NCBI GenBank assembly: GCA_964458935.1 | Contig: CAYWKS010000004.1 | Coordinates: 1-64,000, forward strand | Reading direction: 5' to 3' | DNA: 64,000 nt | DNA from: CAYWKS01 sp964458935 | GTDB taxonomy: Bacteria > Planctomycetota > Phycisphaerae > Phycisphaerales > Zrk34 | Notes under the pieces: model-generated | What the model was told of the DNA's origin: nothing | The model's input: the letters and a program-made list of their open reading frames with translations, nothing else | Databases searched by the model: none | Shown: positions 33,580 to 43,249 of the stretch, piece after piece | How positions within the stretch are numbered: position 1 is the stretch's first letter | How the letters are laid out: each line of letters opens with the position of its first letter | Made by a program: the position numbers and the translations under genes

Positions 33580-35175
33580 TCAGTCCTGTGACAGGTTGCG
33601 GTAGTACGGCAGGCGGTCCAGCGGGACGTCCACTTCGATGGTCTTCGGGCCCGTGACGACCGACCCGTCGTCGCCGGCCCACTTGCCCTCGGGGAAGACG
33701 ATGGTGCGCTGGCGTGCGCCCTTTTCGAGGATCGGGGCGACGAGGTACTTCTCGCCGAGCATGAACTGGTCCTGGACCTTCGCCATGCCCTGGTTGGGGT
33801 AGTTGTATTCCATGTAGCGTGCGATGGGCTCGCCGGTCTCGGCGGCGCGCCTGGCCATGGCCATGATCTCGTCGGCGTGTTTGACGTGGAGCATGGCCAT
33901 CGCGCGGACCATGTCCAGGTGCTCCTCGTCGAGGATCCGCCAGGGCGCCACGGAGAACTGCATCATGGGCATCAAGGCGTGGACCTGCGTGGAGCGAACG
34001 ATCAGCTCCTGGTCGAAGTTGCCGCTGGCCTTGACGTTGCGGAAGCTCTTGTACTCGCCGCCGCCGATCATGTCGGGGCAGGCGAACGGATGGCCCATGA
34101 TGCCCAGGGCGCACATGCCGGGGATCAACTGCTTGAGCGGCGCGTAGCCGTACGCCTTGTCGCGGAGGCGTTGGCCGAGGGGCTGGCCGCCCATCTTCCA
34201 GCAGGCGCGGTACTCGTTCAGGGGATACCGCAGGCCGACCCGGGCGAACGCCTCGCACTGGTCGTTGCCGTTGGAGCCCTTGTCGTGATAGACCATGTCG
34301 TTGTTGTAGAAGCGGGCGTCACCGGCGTCGAACTTGAACCCGTCCACGCCGTACTCGTTGACCAGCCGATCCAGCTTGTCGCAGTACCACTCGACGGCCC
34401 GGGGGTTGGTCATGTCGAGCGCCGCGTCCTTGCCGTTCCACCACCTGATCATGGCGGGCGAGCCGTCGGCGTTGCGGACCAGCATGCCCTTTTCGGCCAG
34501 CATGTCGAAGTACTCGGACTTCTCGCTGATGAACGGGGTGGTCCAGAGCATGACCTTGAAGCCCAGCTCGTGCAGCTCGTCGAACATCGCCTTGGGATCG
34601 GGGCTCTTCTTCGGATCGAACCGCAGGTCGCCGTACTCGGTCGACCACTTGTCGTCGATCATCAGCACGCCAGGCGGGAAGCCGTTGTCCACGATCGCGT
34701 TGGCGTAGGCGAGGATGTCCTTCTGGTTCTGGTCGTAGGTCAGCTCGATCCAGGTGTTGTACTGGGGTCGGGTGAACATGAGCGGCTCGACGAGCTCGCC
34801 GGCGGGGGGGAAGAACTGCTTGGAGGTGTGCAGGAAAGCGTCACGGAGCGTCTGGCCCGCCTGGCCGTGCTCCACCTCGCCGACCGCGTCGGAGATGACC
34901 AGCTCCCCGTCCTTGACGGCGAAGGTGAACGGCTCCTCCGACCAGACCCAGCGGCCCTTGTTGGAGACCAGCAGGGGGACGGCCTGGTTGCCGAAGTTGT
35001 CGTTGAGCAGGCCCACGGGCTTGAGGCCCTGGGACGTGTAGGGCATGTCGTCGGCCATGACGCACACGCCGCCCCACCAGCATTCGTTATCGAGCAGTTT
35101 CAATTCAAGGTCCTCCGCCTGGGCAGGCACAACGAGCAGGCTCAACGCAGCGATCAGCGCAAGGGGCCGTAGCAT
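33580..35175 (-). CDS. Secreted GH31-family glycoside hydrolase
   Basis: A 531-residue protein with signal peptide (about 1-20). The barrel shows PGVLMIDDKWSTEYGDLRFD and LGFKVMLWTTPF. The GH31 nucleophile region is GVDGFKFDAGDARF (D283), and GMCALGIMGHPFACPDMIGGG matches the region around the GH31 acid/base. Family activities include alpha-glucosidase, alpha-xylosidase and alpha-galactosidase, so the exact activity is open. It is shorter than typical GH31 (no large C-terminal extensions). AGGAG stands about eight bases before the ATG. Last gene of the minus-strand polysaccharide operon. Confidence 0.85.
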   Translation of the reverse strand: MLRPLALIAALSLLVVPAQAEDLELKLLDNECWWGGVCVMADDMPYTSQGLKPVGLLNDNFGNQAVPLLVSNKGRWVWSEEPFTFAVKDGELVISDAVGEVEHGQAGQTLRDAFLHTSKQFFPPAGELVEPLMFTRPQYNTWIELTYDQNQKDILAYANAIVDNGFPPGVLMIDDKWSTEYGDLRFDPKKSPDPKAMFDELHELGFKVMLWTTPFISEKSEYFDMLAEKGMLVRNADGSPAMIRWWNGKDAALDMTNPRAVEWYCDKLDRLVNEYGVDGFKFDAGDARFYNNDMVYHDKGSNGNDQCEAFARVGLRYPLNEYRACWKMGGQPLGQRLRDKAYGYAPLKQLIPGMCALGIMGHPFACPDMIGGGEYKSFRNVKASGNFDQELIVRSTQVHALMPMMQFSVAPWRILDEEHLDMVRAMAMLHVKHADEIMAMARRAAETGEPIARYMEYNYPNQGMAKVQDQFMLGEKYLVAPILEKGARQRTIVFPEGKWAGDDGSVVTGPKTIEVDVPLDRLPYYRNLSQD

Positions 35176-35232
35176 GAGGTTTCTCCTGGGACAGGGTCGG
35201 GGCCGGTCGAGTTCGGGCTCGCCGGCATCGGG

Positions 35233-36669
35233 TCATCGCCTCTCGACAACGTAATGTAGCGTATTGTCATCGGCGGGGTCATCGAAGAATCCGGGATCGA
35301 TCTGCGGGTCGGGCAGGGTGGTGCCGATGCCGACGCCGCCGATCGGGTGGCGACCGCCCTTGAAATAGTTGCGGATGGCGAACCGGGCGCTGGGCACGTT
35401 GCCGGCCGGATCGAGGATCGCCAGGGCGAGAACGTAATGTCCCCGGCGTGCGCCGCCCGGCAGGCGGAACTGGCCTTCGACGGTGTAGGTCTTGGGCGGC
35501 TGGCTGTAGGCTCGCTTGTCGGCGTCCCAGTCGTCGCCCGGCAGCCACTGGCGGATGTCCACGTCTTTGAACGGCTCGCGCCACACGACCTGCCGCGTTC
35601 GCGAATCGAGCAGGCTCAGCTCGACCGGCCAGTCCTCGTAGAACGGCGACGAGCCGTCGTTGCGGACCTTGAAGCGAACGGTGAACGCCCGGCCGGAGAC
35701 GAGGTAGGCCGGGTACTCGACCTGGTCGATGACGAAGCGGTAGCCGAACGCCTTCTGGACCTGCTCGGCGCCGGCGCGGACCTTCGGATCGGACCGATCG
35801 TACTCGGCGACCCAGCCGAGGTTGTTGCAGTGCCAGCGGCGGATGGTGTCCAGCAGGTGATTGCGGTGCTTGGGGTCGCGGAGGGTGTCGCTGGGATCGT
35901 CGCCGGGCTGCTGCTTGTACGGGCCCCAGTTGTAGGCAACCTCGCCGGCCATGGGCCGGGCCTTCCAGCGGTCACCCAGCTTGCCGATGCCGGCGCCGTG
36001 GTTCTTCATCTGCCGGATGTGGGCCCACGAATCCCAGTAGATGCCGACCTCGTAGTCCTTGAACTCCCACGGGTGGCGGACGGTGACCATCTTGTCGGGG
36101 AACGCCTTGGTGAACGCGTCGCCGAGCAGCTTCTGCATCTCGGGCGACGGGCTGGGCGCGTGGTGCTCGCCCCAGGCGCCGATGATGCCCATCTGCACCC
36201 AGGCGACTCGCGGGTCGTCGTTCCAGCATTCGCCGAGGTGCCGGACCAGCCGCACCACGCGCCGCTTGAACTGATCGCTCGTGTAGTCGCCGGTCTTCAT
36301 GTCGTCCGGCCAGTAGTTGCGGTCCTTCGGCCAGTGCAGGTAGACGCGGGGGATGATCTTGATGTTGTGCTTCTCGATGCCTTGCCACATGCGATCGCAG
36401 ACGGCGCGGATGCGCTCGGGGCCGTCGCCGGCGTTGCGCTCCAGTTCATTCCATTCCAGGTACATGCGCTTGAGCGTGCTGTAGGGGTGCTTGCCGTCGT
36501 ACGCGCGGGCGCGGAAGCCCTTGAGCGGGTTCTTGAGCGCCTTTTCGTACTCCTGCGGATTGATCGTCACGGTGTCCTGGCCCGCCGCCGGGGCAGGGCC
36601 GCACAGCGCGGGCAGGACAATCGCGGCGATAACAAGCCAGGCGTTCCGGTAAGCTCGCAGTCGTTTCAT
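35233..36669 (-). CDS. Secreted DUF4832-type protein, glycosidase-like barrel
   Basis: A 478-residue protein with signal peptide (about 1-28). The N-terminal KNPLKGFRAR opening and YLEWNELERNAGDGPERI are typical of DUF4874/DUF4832 proteins, followed by IIPRVYLHWP. VQMGIIGAWGEHHAP (about 155-169) contains a glutamate in the place expected for a barrel acid/base. The C-terminal beta-sandwich region (about 320-460) begins QVEYPAYLVSGRAFTVRFKVRND. Such proteins occur in carbohydrate loci but biochemical roles are poorly defined; hydrolysis is an inference. Strong GGAGGA precedes ATG 36669. Lies between GH27 and GH31. Confidence 0.8.
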   Translation of the reverse strand: MKRLRAYRNAWLVIAAIVLPALCGPAPAAGQDTVTINPQEYEKALKNPLKGFRARAYDGKHPYSTLKRMYLEWNELERNAGDGPERIRAVCDRMWQGIEKHNIKIIPRVYLHWPKDRNYWPDDMKTGDYTSDQFKRRVVRLVRHLGECWNDDPRVAWVQMGIIGAWGEHHAPSPSPEMQKLLGDAFTKAFPDKMVTVRHPWEFKDYEVGIYWDSWAHIRQMKNHGAGIGKLGDRWKARPMAGEVAYNWGPYKQQPGDDPSDTLRDPKHRNHLLDTIRRWHCNNLGWVAEYDRSDPKVRAGAEQVQKAFGYRFVIDQVEYPAYLVSGRAFTVRFKVRNDGSSPFYEDWPVELSLLDSRTRQVVWREPFKDVDIRQWLPGDDWDADKRAYSQPPKTYTVEGQFRLPGGARRGHYVLALAILDPAGNVPSARFAIRNYFKGGRHPIGGVGIGTTLPDPQIDPGFFDDPADDNTLHYVVERR

Positions 36670-36721
36670 GGCGATTCCTCCACGGGGATCACTCGGCGTG
36701 GGTGCGCGCACGCCGCACGCG

Positions 36722-38125
36722 TCACTGTTGCGATCGGTACTTGACGAACAACACGTCGTGGCCCGGCAGGCTCACGGCCTGGCCGAAGCCCCGGTCGGTC
36801 TCGCCCCAGACGTCGGCGAGGTCGTAGCGCGAGCTGTCGAGCCCGAGTCGCTGGGGCGTGAGTTCGAAGCGGCCCGGCTTGTCGGTGCGATTGAACACGC
36901 CGATCCAGCCCGTGCCGGGCGCGTCCCGCTGTTCGACCTTCCAGGTCTCCAGCCCGTTGTCCTCGAGCATGAGCGAGCCCATGACCCCGTTCTGGTTGCA
37001 GGCGATCATCTGCTCGTTGGTGATCAGCGCCAGGGAGTAGGGGTCGAGCGTGGGCAGATCACCGCCCATCATGAGGGGCGAGGCCGCCAGCGCCCGCAAG
37101 GTGATGAAGGTCCGCATCTGCGGCTTGTTCAACTGGCTCCAGCGGCGGACGCCCTTGCCCGACAGCGCGATGTCGCCCTTGCTCATGACCGACTTCTCCG
37201 GGTCGTCGCTCGGCGGCGACATGACCTGCAGCCTGCCGAACGGGATCATGTCCATGTCGATCCAGAAGCCCGGCCGCTCCTTCCCGCCCCACTTGCGCCA
37301 GGCCTCGAAGCAGTCGTCGATGTACTTCTGTTCGTCCCAGACGTCCTTGGTCACCCGCAGCATGTTCGCCATCCGGAAAAAATCGATCGCGTTGGGGTCG
37401 ACCTTGCCCCCGGGCGACAGGCTCAGGACGATCGGCTTGTCGATCTTGCGGATCGCCTTGACGACGGCCTCGACCTCCCGGGGGTAGGGCACGATGTCGT
37501 CGTATTTGATGAAGTCCACGCCCATGTCGGCGATGTGCCGGATCAGGCCGTCGTACCACGCCTGGGCCCCGGGCTTGGACATGTCCACGGCGTAGCAGTA
37601 CGTGCACCAGGTGCAGTTATCCTTCGGATCGGTGTTGGCGATGTCGCGGGCCGTGTACTCGGTGCCCTTGATGGGCAGGTCCAGCTCGTAGGCCTTGCGC
37701 GGGATGCCGCGCATCAGGTGCAAGCCGAACTTCAGACCCAGCTCGTGGCAGCGATCGACGATCGGCTTCAGCCCATTGGGGAAGTAAACCTCCGACGGGA
37801 GGAAGTGGCCGTACTCGTTGATGCGGACGTCGTGGGCGTGCTTCTCCGCGGGGTAGATCGTGCCTTCCTGCAGCCTGTATTCGCCGAACCAGCCGTTGTC
37901 GATCACGAAGTATTCGTAGCCGTGCGGCTTGAGCTGGTCGGCCATCGCCTCGAGGTTGGCCATCGCCGCTTCTTCGTGCAGGTAGACCCCGTAGCTGTCG
38001 AAGCTGTTCCAGCCCATGGGCGGCGCCGGAGCGGGCGCGATCTCCGCCTTGGCCGGCGTCAGCGCCAGCATCCCGAAAGGCAAGGCCAGAATGAGTACGG
38101 CGCCGATCGCATGTTCATTCCACAT
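36722..38125 (-). CDS. Secreted GH27-like alpha-galactosidase
   Basis: A 467-residue protein with signal peptide (about 1-27) and the GH27/GH36-clan opening PPMGWNSFDSYG (36-47). VIDNGWF, GLKFGLHLMRGI and DFIKYDDI (nucleophile D209) follow. RMANMLRVTKDVWDE is in the region that usually holds the acid/base aspartate. APLMMGGDL-type element reads SPLMMGGDLPTL, and a beta-sandwich C-terminal domain ends the protein. GH27 enzymes remove alpha-galactose (or N-acetylgalactosamine, arabinose). Start ATG 38125 has AGAGGATCACC directly before it. Part of the minus-strand operon. Confidence 0.88.
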   Translation of the reverse strand: MWNEHAIGAVLILALPFGMLALTPAKAEIAPAPAPPMGWNSFDSYGVYLHEEAAMANLEAMADQLKPHGYEYFVIDNGWFGEYRLQEGTIYPAEKHAHDVRINEYGHFLPSEVYFPNGLKPIVDRCHELGLKFGLHLMRGIPRKAYELDLPIKGTEYTARDIANTDPKDNCTWCTYCYAVDMSKPGAQAWYDGLIRHIADMGVDFIKYDDIVPYPREVEAVVKAIRKIDKPIVLSLSPGGKVDPNAIDFFRMANMLRVTKDVWDEQKYIDDCFEAWRKWGGKERPGFWIDMDMIPFGRLQVMSPPSDDPEKSVMSKGDIALSGKGVRRWSQLNKPQMRTFITLRALAASPLMMGGDLPTLDPYSLALITNEQMIACNQNGVMGSLMLEDNGLETWKVEQRDAPGTGWIGVFNRTDKPGRFELTPQRLGLDSSRYDLADVWGETDRGFGQAVSLPGHDVLFVKYRSQQ

Positions 38126-38213
38126 GGTGATCCTCTTTCTGTGGTTCAGGCTTCCGGGCGGCGACCCGTGCCGGGCCACGGTTCGCGCGGCGGTTCAGGC
38201 CGCATCGTCGGTG

Positions 38214-40604
38214 CTACCGCTTGACGGTCTCGATCTGGACGGCGGCGTCGGCCAGGCCGTCCGCGGAGACCTTCAGACGGGCGCGGCCGGGCTCCATCGT
38301 CGCGCGGAGGACGGCCATGGCCTCGCCGCGCCAGGCCTTGACCTCGTCGGCCGAATACACCACGTCGGTGAGATTGCTGCCGTTGCAGACGCCGGCGAGC
38401 TCCGCCGCGCCCGACACCTCGAAACGGATCAGGTCGCGCGCGTCGGGCACGCGCACGCCGTGGGCATCCTCCACCCAGACGCGCACATGGGCGAGGTCCT
38501 GCCCGTCGGCCGCGAGCCGGGGCTGGTCGACCTCGAGGCGGAGCTGCTTCGGCTCGCCGGCGGTCCGCAGCTTATGCTCGGCGACGACCTCGCCGTCGGC
38601 GTCGCGGGCGATCGCGTGGATCGTGCCGTGTTCCGGCGTGAGCCGCCAGGCCATCAACCGCTCGGGGAAGTCGGCCAGCTTCTTCGTGCCCAGGCTCTCG
38701 CCATTGAGGATCAGTTCGACCTCGTGGGCATTGGTGAAGGTGTTGACCTCGACCTCGCCCTCGCCGGGGTTCCAGTTCCAGTGCGAGCGGGTGTTCGGCC
38801 ACTGCCAGCCGGCCTTGCCGCGCACCTTCCGATCATCGCCACGGACGGCGATGTGCACGATCGGCGCGTCGGGCCGGTACAACGCCTCGAAGAACCAGCT
38901 ATACGCCTTGCGGCGACCGGAGTTGTCGAACATCGCGTCGACCCAGCCCGCACGGGGCCAGCCGCTGACCGCTTCGCCGAGATACTCCCAGCCGGTCCAG
39001 TGGAAATGCCCGCAGGCGTAGTCTTCGAGATGGAAGTAGGGGATCTGCTCGAGATACTTGCCGTCCTCGGAACGCGTCTTGATGTTGTAGGTAAAGTACG
39101 GCTGACTCTCGGATTCCAGCAAGACCATGTCCGGGTACTTCTCGTGGTCGTACGGGAACATCTGGCTCTGGTAGTTCTGGCAGACCACGTCCATCTCAAA
39201 CGCCATCTTCGGCGGCTCCAACCCGTGCTTGCGGGGGTGCAGGCCCGCCGTCGCCGGGCGGGTCGGGTCGAGTTGCCTCACCACGTCAGCCATCGCGTTG
39301 TAGATCGCCACGCCCTCGTCGTTGTTCTGCTGGCTGACCTCGTTGCCGACCGACCAGAGCACGATGCTCGGATGGTTGCGATCGCGGATGACGAAGCGGC
39401 GGAGGTTGTCTTCCCACGGGCCGCCCGACGGGTCGATGCGGTGCCACTTGTCGAACACTTCGTCGATGACCACCAGCCCCAGCCGATCGCACAGGTTGAG
39501 GAAATCGATCGAGTACGGGTTGTGTGCCGTGCGGATGGCGTTGACGCCCATCGCCTTGAGCTTGCGGAGCTGACGCTCCATGGCACGGTTCGGCACGGCC
39601 GACCCGAACGGCGCGATGTCCTGGTGCAGGCAGACGCCCTGCATCAGCAGCTTCTCGCCGTTCAGCAGGAAGCCCTGGTCGGGGCTGAACGCGAACGTGC
39701 GGATGCCGAATGTCGACGTGTACTCGTCCACCAGTTCATCGCCGCGATACACGCGGCTGACGGCCCGGTACAGGTGCGGTTGATCCGTGGACCACAGGCG
39801 CGGCGTCCTGACGCGCAGCGCCTGCTCGACGGGACGCGTCGCGCCGCCACCGATATCGAACGAGGCGCGGTGGCGCGCGACCGGCTCGTCGTCCGGGCCC
39901 AGAATGACAGTCTCGAGCGCCGCTTGCCCGGCTGCGTCGCCCTGATTGACCAGCTCCGTGCGGACATTGACCGTTGCCGCTGTCCGCGAAACGTAGGGCG
40001 TGGTGATGTACGTGCCGAACTGCTTCACGCGAAGCGGCGACGCGCCGATCAGCCACGTGTGCCGATAGATCCCGCCGCCGTGATACCACCGCTCGCGCTG
40101 ATCGGACGCGTCGGCGCGGACCGCCACGACATTCTTCCCCGTGCGATTCACCTTGTCGGTGATGTCGAACTGCGTGGTCAGGTAGGGGAACGACTGGTGG
40201 CCGAGCTTCTCGCCGTTGAGGTAGACGTCGGCTTCGTACATGATGCCGTCGAACCGCAGCAGCACGCGCCGGTCGCGCATCGCCGCCGGCAGGTTGAACG
40301 TCTTGCGATACCATCCGACGCCGAGCGGGCGATAGCCCCCCGGCTTGTCCGACGAAGCGTCCTTGCGGCACGGCTTCTCCGCGACGAAGTCGTGCGGCAG
40401 ATTGACGGTCCGCCACTGCGAGTCATCGAAGCCCGGCCGGGCGGCGCCGTGGTGATCGCCGTCACGGAACTGCCAGTCGAAGTTGAAGGATTGCGTCAGG
40501 CGCGGCCCCGTGTCGTGGTCGGCCGCCAACGTCGGCGCGCCCGTCATGCACGCCAGCACGACTGCGATAAACACCCCACACCGCGATGCATACTGTGACA
40601 CCAT
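38214..40604 (-). CDS. Secreted GH2 beta-galactosidase-like enzyme
   Basis: A 796-residue full-length GH2. Signal peptide (about 1-28). The sugar-binding jelly roll (about 38-195) includes VNLPHDFV, GVGWYRKTF and WYHGGGIYRHTWL, followed by an Ig-like domain and a TIM barrel (about 310-600). The barrel has GVNAIRTAHNPYS, WSVGNEVS (acid/base E422) and the nucleophile near VLLESESQPYF (about 497-499). DUF4982-like and further C-terminal domains follow. Likely removes terminal beta-galactose or a related sugar from the glycan. GGAG stands about ten bases before the ATG. Confidence 0.93.
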   Translation of the reverse strand: MVSQYASRCGVFIAVVLACMTGAPTLAADHDTGPRLTQSFNFDWQFRDGDHHGAARPGFDDSQWRTVNLPHDFVAEKPCRKDASSDKPGGYRPLGVGWYRKTFNLPAAMRDRRVLLRFDGIMYEADVYLNGEKLGHQSFPYLTTQFDITDKVNRTGKNVVAVRADASDQRERWYHGGGIYRHTWLIGASPLRVKQFGTYITTPYVSRTAATVNVRTELVNQGDAAGQAALETVILGPDDEPVARHRASFDIGGGATRPVEQALRVRTPRLWSTDQPHLYRAVSRVYRGDELVDEYTSTFGIRTFAFSPDQGFLLNGEKLLMQGVCLHQDIAPFGSAVPNRAMERQLRKLKAMGVNAIRTAHNPYSIDFLNLCDRLGLVVIDEVFDKWHRIDPSGGPWEDNLRRFVIRDRNHPSIVLWSVGNEVSQQNNDEGVAIYNAMADVVRQLDPTRPATAGLHPRKHGLEPPKMAFEMDVVCQNYQSQMFPYDHEKYPDMVLLESESQPYFTYNIKTRSEDGKYLEQIPYFHLEDYACGHFHWTGWEYLGEAVSGWPRAGWVDAMFDNSGRRKAYSWFFEALYRPDAPIVHIAVRGDDRKVRGKAGWQWPNTRSHWNWNPGEGEVEVNTFTNAHEVELILNGESLGTKKLADFPERLMAWRLTPEHGTIHAIARDADGEVVAEHKLRTAGEPKQLRLEVDQPRLAADGQDLAHVRVWVEDAHGVRVPDARDLIRFEVSGAAELAGVCNGSNLTDVVYSADEVKAWRGEAMAVLRATMEPGRARLKVSADGLADAAVQIETVKR

Positions 40605-40621
40605 GAAGTCGATCTCCGTTA

Positions 40622-41674
40622 CTACCGGGCTTGCAGGTTCAATGTTGCGGGCTCGAAGCCTTCGGGTTCGGCTGTCATACGGACGCTCCCCGGCTCACGC
40701 TTGGCTCGGATGATTAACTGGCACCGGCCGAGATAGGCCGAGCGGTGGTCGGCCTGCCACGGCTCGTCGCTGGTCAGGTCGCCGTTGCCGACGCCGGTGT
40801 TCGTTCCGGCGCCTTGCACGGTGAACCGGATGCTGTGGTCGGCGGTCGGCACGACGCGGCCTTCGCGGTCCACGACCGCGACGTCGATGTAAGCCAGGTC
40901 CAGGCCGTCGGCCTTCAGCGGGTCACCGTCCGTCGCCAGGCGAATGGCGTGCGGCCGGCCCGCGGTCTGGCGTGCGGCGGCGTATACCGTCGGCTCGAAG
41001 CGGTTGGTCAGCGTGATCGGACCGCTGATCCAGTCCTTCGACGGCCAGCCGAACGACTCGCCGATGTTCTCCGTCCCGCCCCGGTAAAACTGCCCGACCG
41101 CGTAGCTGCGATCGTACGCATGGAAAGGCTCGGCGGGGTTGCCGGTCGACGCCTCGCTCGGGATGAACGTCAACTGCGGATACTTCCGACGAACCGGCTC
41201 GAAGAACTCGGCGCGATAGTTGACACCCATCACGTCCATGTGAAAGGTCATCGCCGCGGGCTTGCTGGTCTCGAACTCCGGATGGTTGCGCCGGGCCCCG
41301 CTCCATCGGGAGGGGAACAGCGCCGCGGTCACCTGGCGCGCCGGTTCGAGCTTGCGCACGAAGTCCGCGAGCCGCCGCATCATGGGCACGGCGTAGTCCT
41401 TGCCCGCACTGTGCTGGTGTCGCACGGGCTCATTGCCCACGCTCCAGATGAAGACCGAGGGGTGATTGCGGTCGCGCTTGATGAACGTGGCCAGGTCATC
41501 GCGCCAGTGGTCTTCGAACTCGTCCGGGCGGTAGAACTGGTTCGTCCACTTGTCGTACGCCTGGTGTGTCGCGACCTTCCGGTGGGAATTGATCAGCTCA
41601 TTCGTGCGAGCTTCGGCATGAAATGCTGGGATCATGGCAAGGTTCACCAGTACAAGGATCGCGGTCGTCTTCAT
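40622..41674 (-). CDS. Severely shortened GH2-like protein, both catalytic glutamates kept
   Basis: A 350-residue protein with a signal-peptide-like start (about 1-22) joined directly to the middle of a GH2 barrel (AYDKWTNQFYRPDEFEDHW, FIKRDRNHPSVFIWSVGNEP, acid/base E82; LTFIPSEAS, nucleophile E174; GESFGWPSKDWISGPITLTN). At about residue 230-240 it jumps to the late GH2 domain (TAGRPHAIRLATDGDPLKAD, GVGNGDLTSDEPWQADHRSA). The N-terminal jelly-roll and Ig domains, the first barrel strands and about 100-150 residues after the barrel are missing, without any frame disruption. A normal GH2 has 750-1,000 residues. It could be a decaying gene or a minimised enzyme. No good Shine-Dalgarno. It lies 17 bp before the full GH2 and is a different subtype, not its duplicate. 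Confidence 0.8.
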   Translation of the reverse strand: MKTTAILVLVNLAMIPAFHAEARTNELINSHRKVATHQAYDKWTNQFYRPDEFEDHWRDDLATFIKRDRNHPSVFIWSVGNEPVRHQHSAGKDYAVPMMRRLADFVRKLEPARQVTAALFPSRWSGARRNHPEFETSKPAAMTFHMDVMGVNYRAEFFEPVRRKYPQLTFIPSEASTGNPAEPFHAYDRSYAVGQFYRGGTENIGESFGWPSKDWISGPITLTNRFEPTVYAAARQTAGRPHAIRLATDGDPLKADGLDLAYIDVAVVDREGRVVPTADHSIRFTVQGAGTNTGVGNGDLTSDEPWQADHRSAYLGRCQLIIRAKREPGSVRMTAEPEGFEPATLNLQAR

Positions 41675-41740
41675 CAGCGGGTCAGCTCCAGCCAGTCCGT
41701 GCGTGGTCGGGCGTTCTTGTTCGTGACGATGGCGTCGCCG

Positions 41741-43201
41741 TCACTCGCCGTTCGCTTGCGGGGCGGGTGATCGTCGCAGCTTTGCGGCATGTCGGGCCAG
41801 CGACGCGCTGAGCCGTTCGACCGTCTGCTCGTACGCCGGCAGTTCCGCGACGTTCAGGTTCTCCCCCGGGTCGGTGCGGAGGTCGAAGAGCATGCGGCCG
41901 TCCTGGCCGTTATGCCATTCGGTGTAGGTGTAGTCGCGTGTCACAACGGTGTGGCCGCGGTCGTGGCGGATGTATTCAAAGTCGTAGCCGGCGCGTCGCG
42001 TGTCGTTCAGCAGCGGCGCCAGGCTCGTGCCCTCGAGCGTCTCGGGCGGCTGCACGCCCGCCAACTCGCACAGGGTCGGGTACAGGTCAATCAGGCCCAC
42101 GATGGCTTGGGTCTCGACGTCCCGCAAACCGCCCGGCGCGCTGATGATCAGCGGCGCACGCGTGCTGAGGTGGAGCAGGTTGTGCTTGCTCCAGTAGTTG
42201 TGCTCGCCGAGGTGCCACCCGTGGTCGCCCCAGAGCACGACGATCGTGTTGTCGCGCAGGCCCAACTCGTCCAGCCCCGCCAGCAGCTTGCCCACCAGGG
42301 CGTCGACGTAGCTGACGCAGGCGTAGTAGCCATGCCGCGCAGCCCGATGAAACTCCGGCGAGTTGTATTCCAGGTCACGGTCGTGATAGCTGTGCACCTC
42401 GCGGGAACCGCGCAGGGCCGCGGGCGCGTTCCTCGGCTTGAACCGGTTGTCCGCCAGGTCGATCCGGTCGCGTTCGTACCGGTCCCAGTACTTGCGGGGG
42501 GCGTAGAACGGCAGGTGCGGCCGCACGAACCCGCAGGCCAGGAAGAAGGGCTTGTCCATCGCCGCGAGCCGACGGAGGTCGGCGAGCGTCTTGTCGCAGG
42601 TCTGCCCGTCGATGTACGCGCTGTCGGCGACGTCGGCGGCTTCGAAGAACGGCCCGCGGTTCTTGCGGCCGCCGATGTAGTTGCTCGACGCCGGGTCGTG
42701 CATGGTCATGTGGTTGTTGTCGGGGGGCCCGTTGACGTGCGAGAAGGCCGGCTCGGACCAGCTTCGTTCGGCGGCCTGTTCGCTGCGGTGGAAGACCTTG
42801 CCGTTGCCGATGGTGTGGTAGCCGGCCTGGCGAAACGCCTGCGGCAGGGTGATCGCGCCCGGCCACATCGCGTCGAGGCTCCATGCCTGTCGCCGCTCGT
42901 CACGCGGGTACACGCCGGCCAGGAGCGACGAGCGCGACGGCCCGCACACCGGCGCCTGGCAGTACGCCCGCTTGAAGACGACGCCTTGCGACGCCAGGCG
43001 ATCGATGTGGGGTGAGCGGATGTGCTCGGCCCCGTAGCAGCCGAGTTCCGGCCGGAGATCATCGATCGCGATGAACAGGACGTTCGGGCGATCCTCGACG
43101 GGGGCGCCGGTGCCGGCGTGCGACGCGGCAACGACGCCGGCCATCACGACCGCGACCGCTGCCAATCGGAGCCACCGGTAACCGTCCGCGGCGGGCAACA
43201 T
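41741..43201 (-). CDS. Secreted family S1 sulfatase A
   Basis: A 486-residue formylglycine sulfatase with signal peptide (about 1-29). Metal-site start RPNVLFIAIDDLRPELGCYG (38-57); modification motif C86-G-P-S-R90 followed by LLAGVYP; GYHTIGNGKVFH; GDHGWHLGEHNYWSKH in the metal site; C-terminal subdomain with LFDLRTDPGENLN. Resembles iduronate-2-sulfatase-like S1 members by overall layout, but the substrate is uncertain. AAGGAGG stands eight bases before ATG 43201. Needs a formylglycine-generating enzyme, which is not in the window. Confidence 0.93.
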   Translation of the reverse strand: MLPAADGYRWLRLAAVAVVMAGVVAASHAGTGAPVEDRPNVLFIAIDDLRPELGCYGAEHIRSPHIDRLASQGVVFKRAYCQAPVCGPSRSSLLAGVYPRDERRQAWSLDAMWPGAITLPQAFRQAGYHTIGNGKVFHRSEQAAERSWSEPAFSHVNGPPDNNHMTMHDPASSNYIGGRKNRGPFFEAADVADSAYIDGQTCDKTLADLRRLAAMDKPFFLACGFVRPHLPFYAPRKYWDRYERDRIDLADNRFKPRNAPAALRGSREVHSYHDRDLEYNSPEFHRAARHGYYACVSYVDALVGKLLAGLDELGLRDNTIVVLWGDHGWHLGEHNYWSKHNLLHLSTRAPLIISAPGGLRDVETQAIVGLIDLYPTLCELAGVQPPETLEGTSLAPLLNDTRRAGYDFEYIRHDRGHTVVTRDYTYTEWHNGQDGRMLFDLRTDPGENLNVAELPAYEQTVERLSASLARHAAKLRRSPAPQANGE

Positions 43202-43249
43202 GAATCCGACCTCCTTCTGACGGCCGGGCATGACCGGCCTCGGGGCGCG

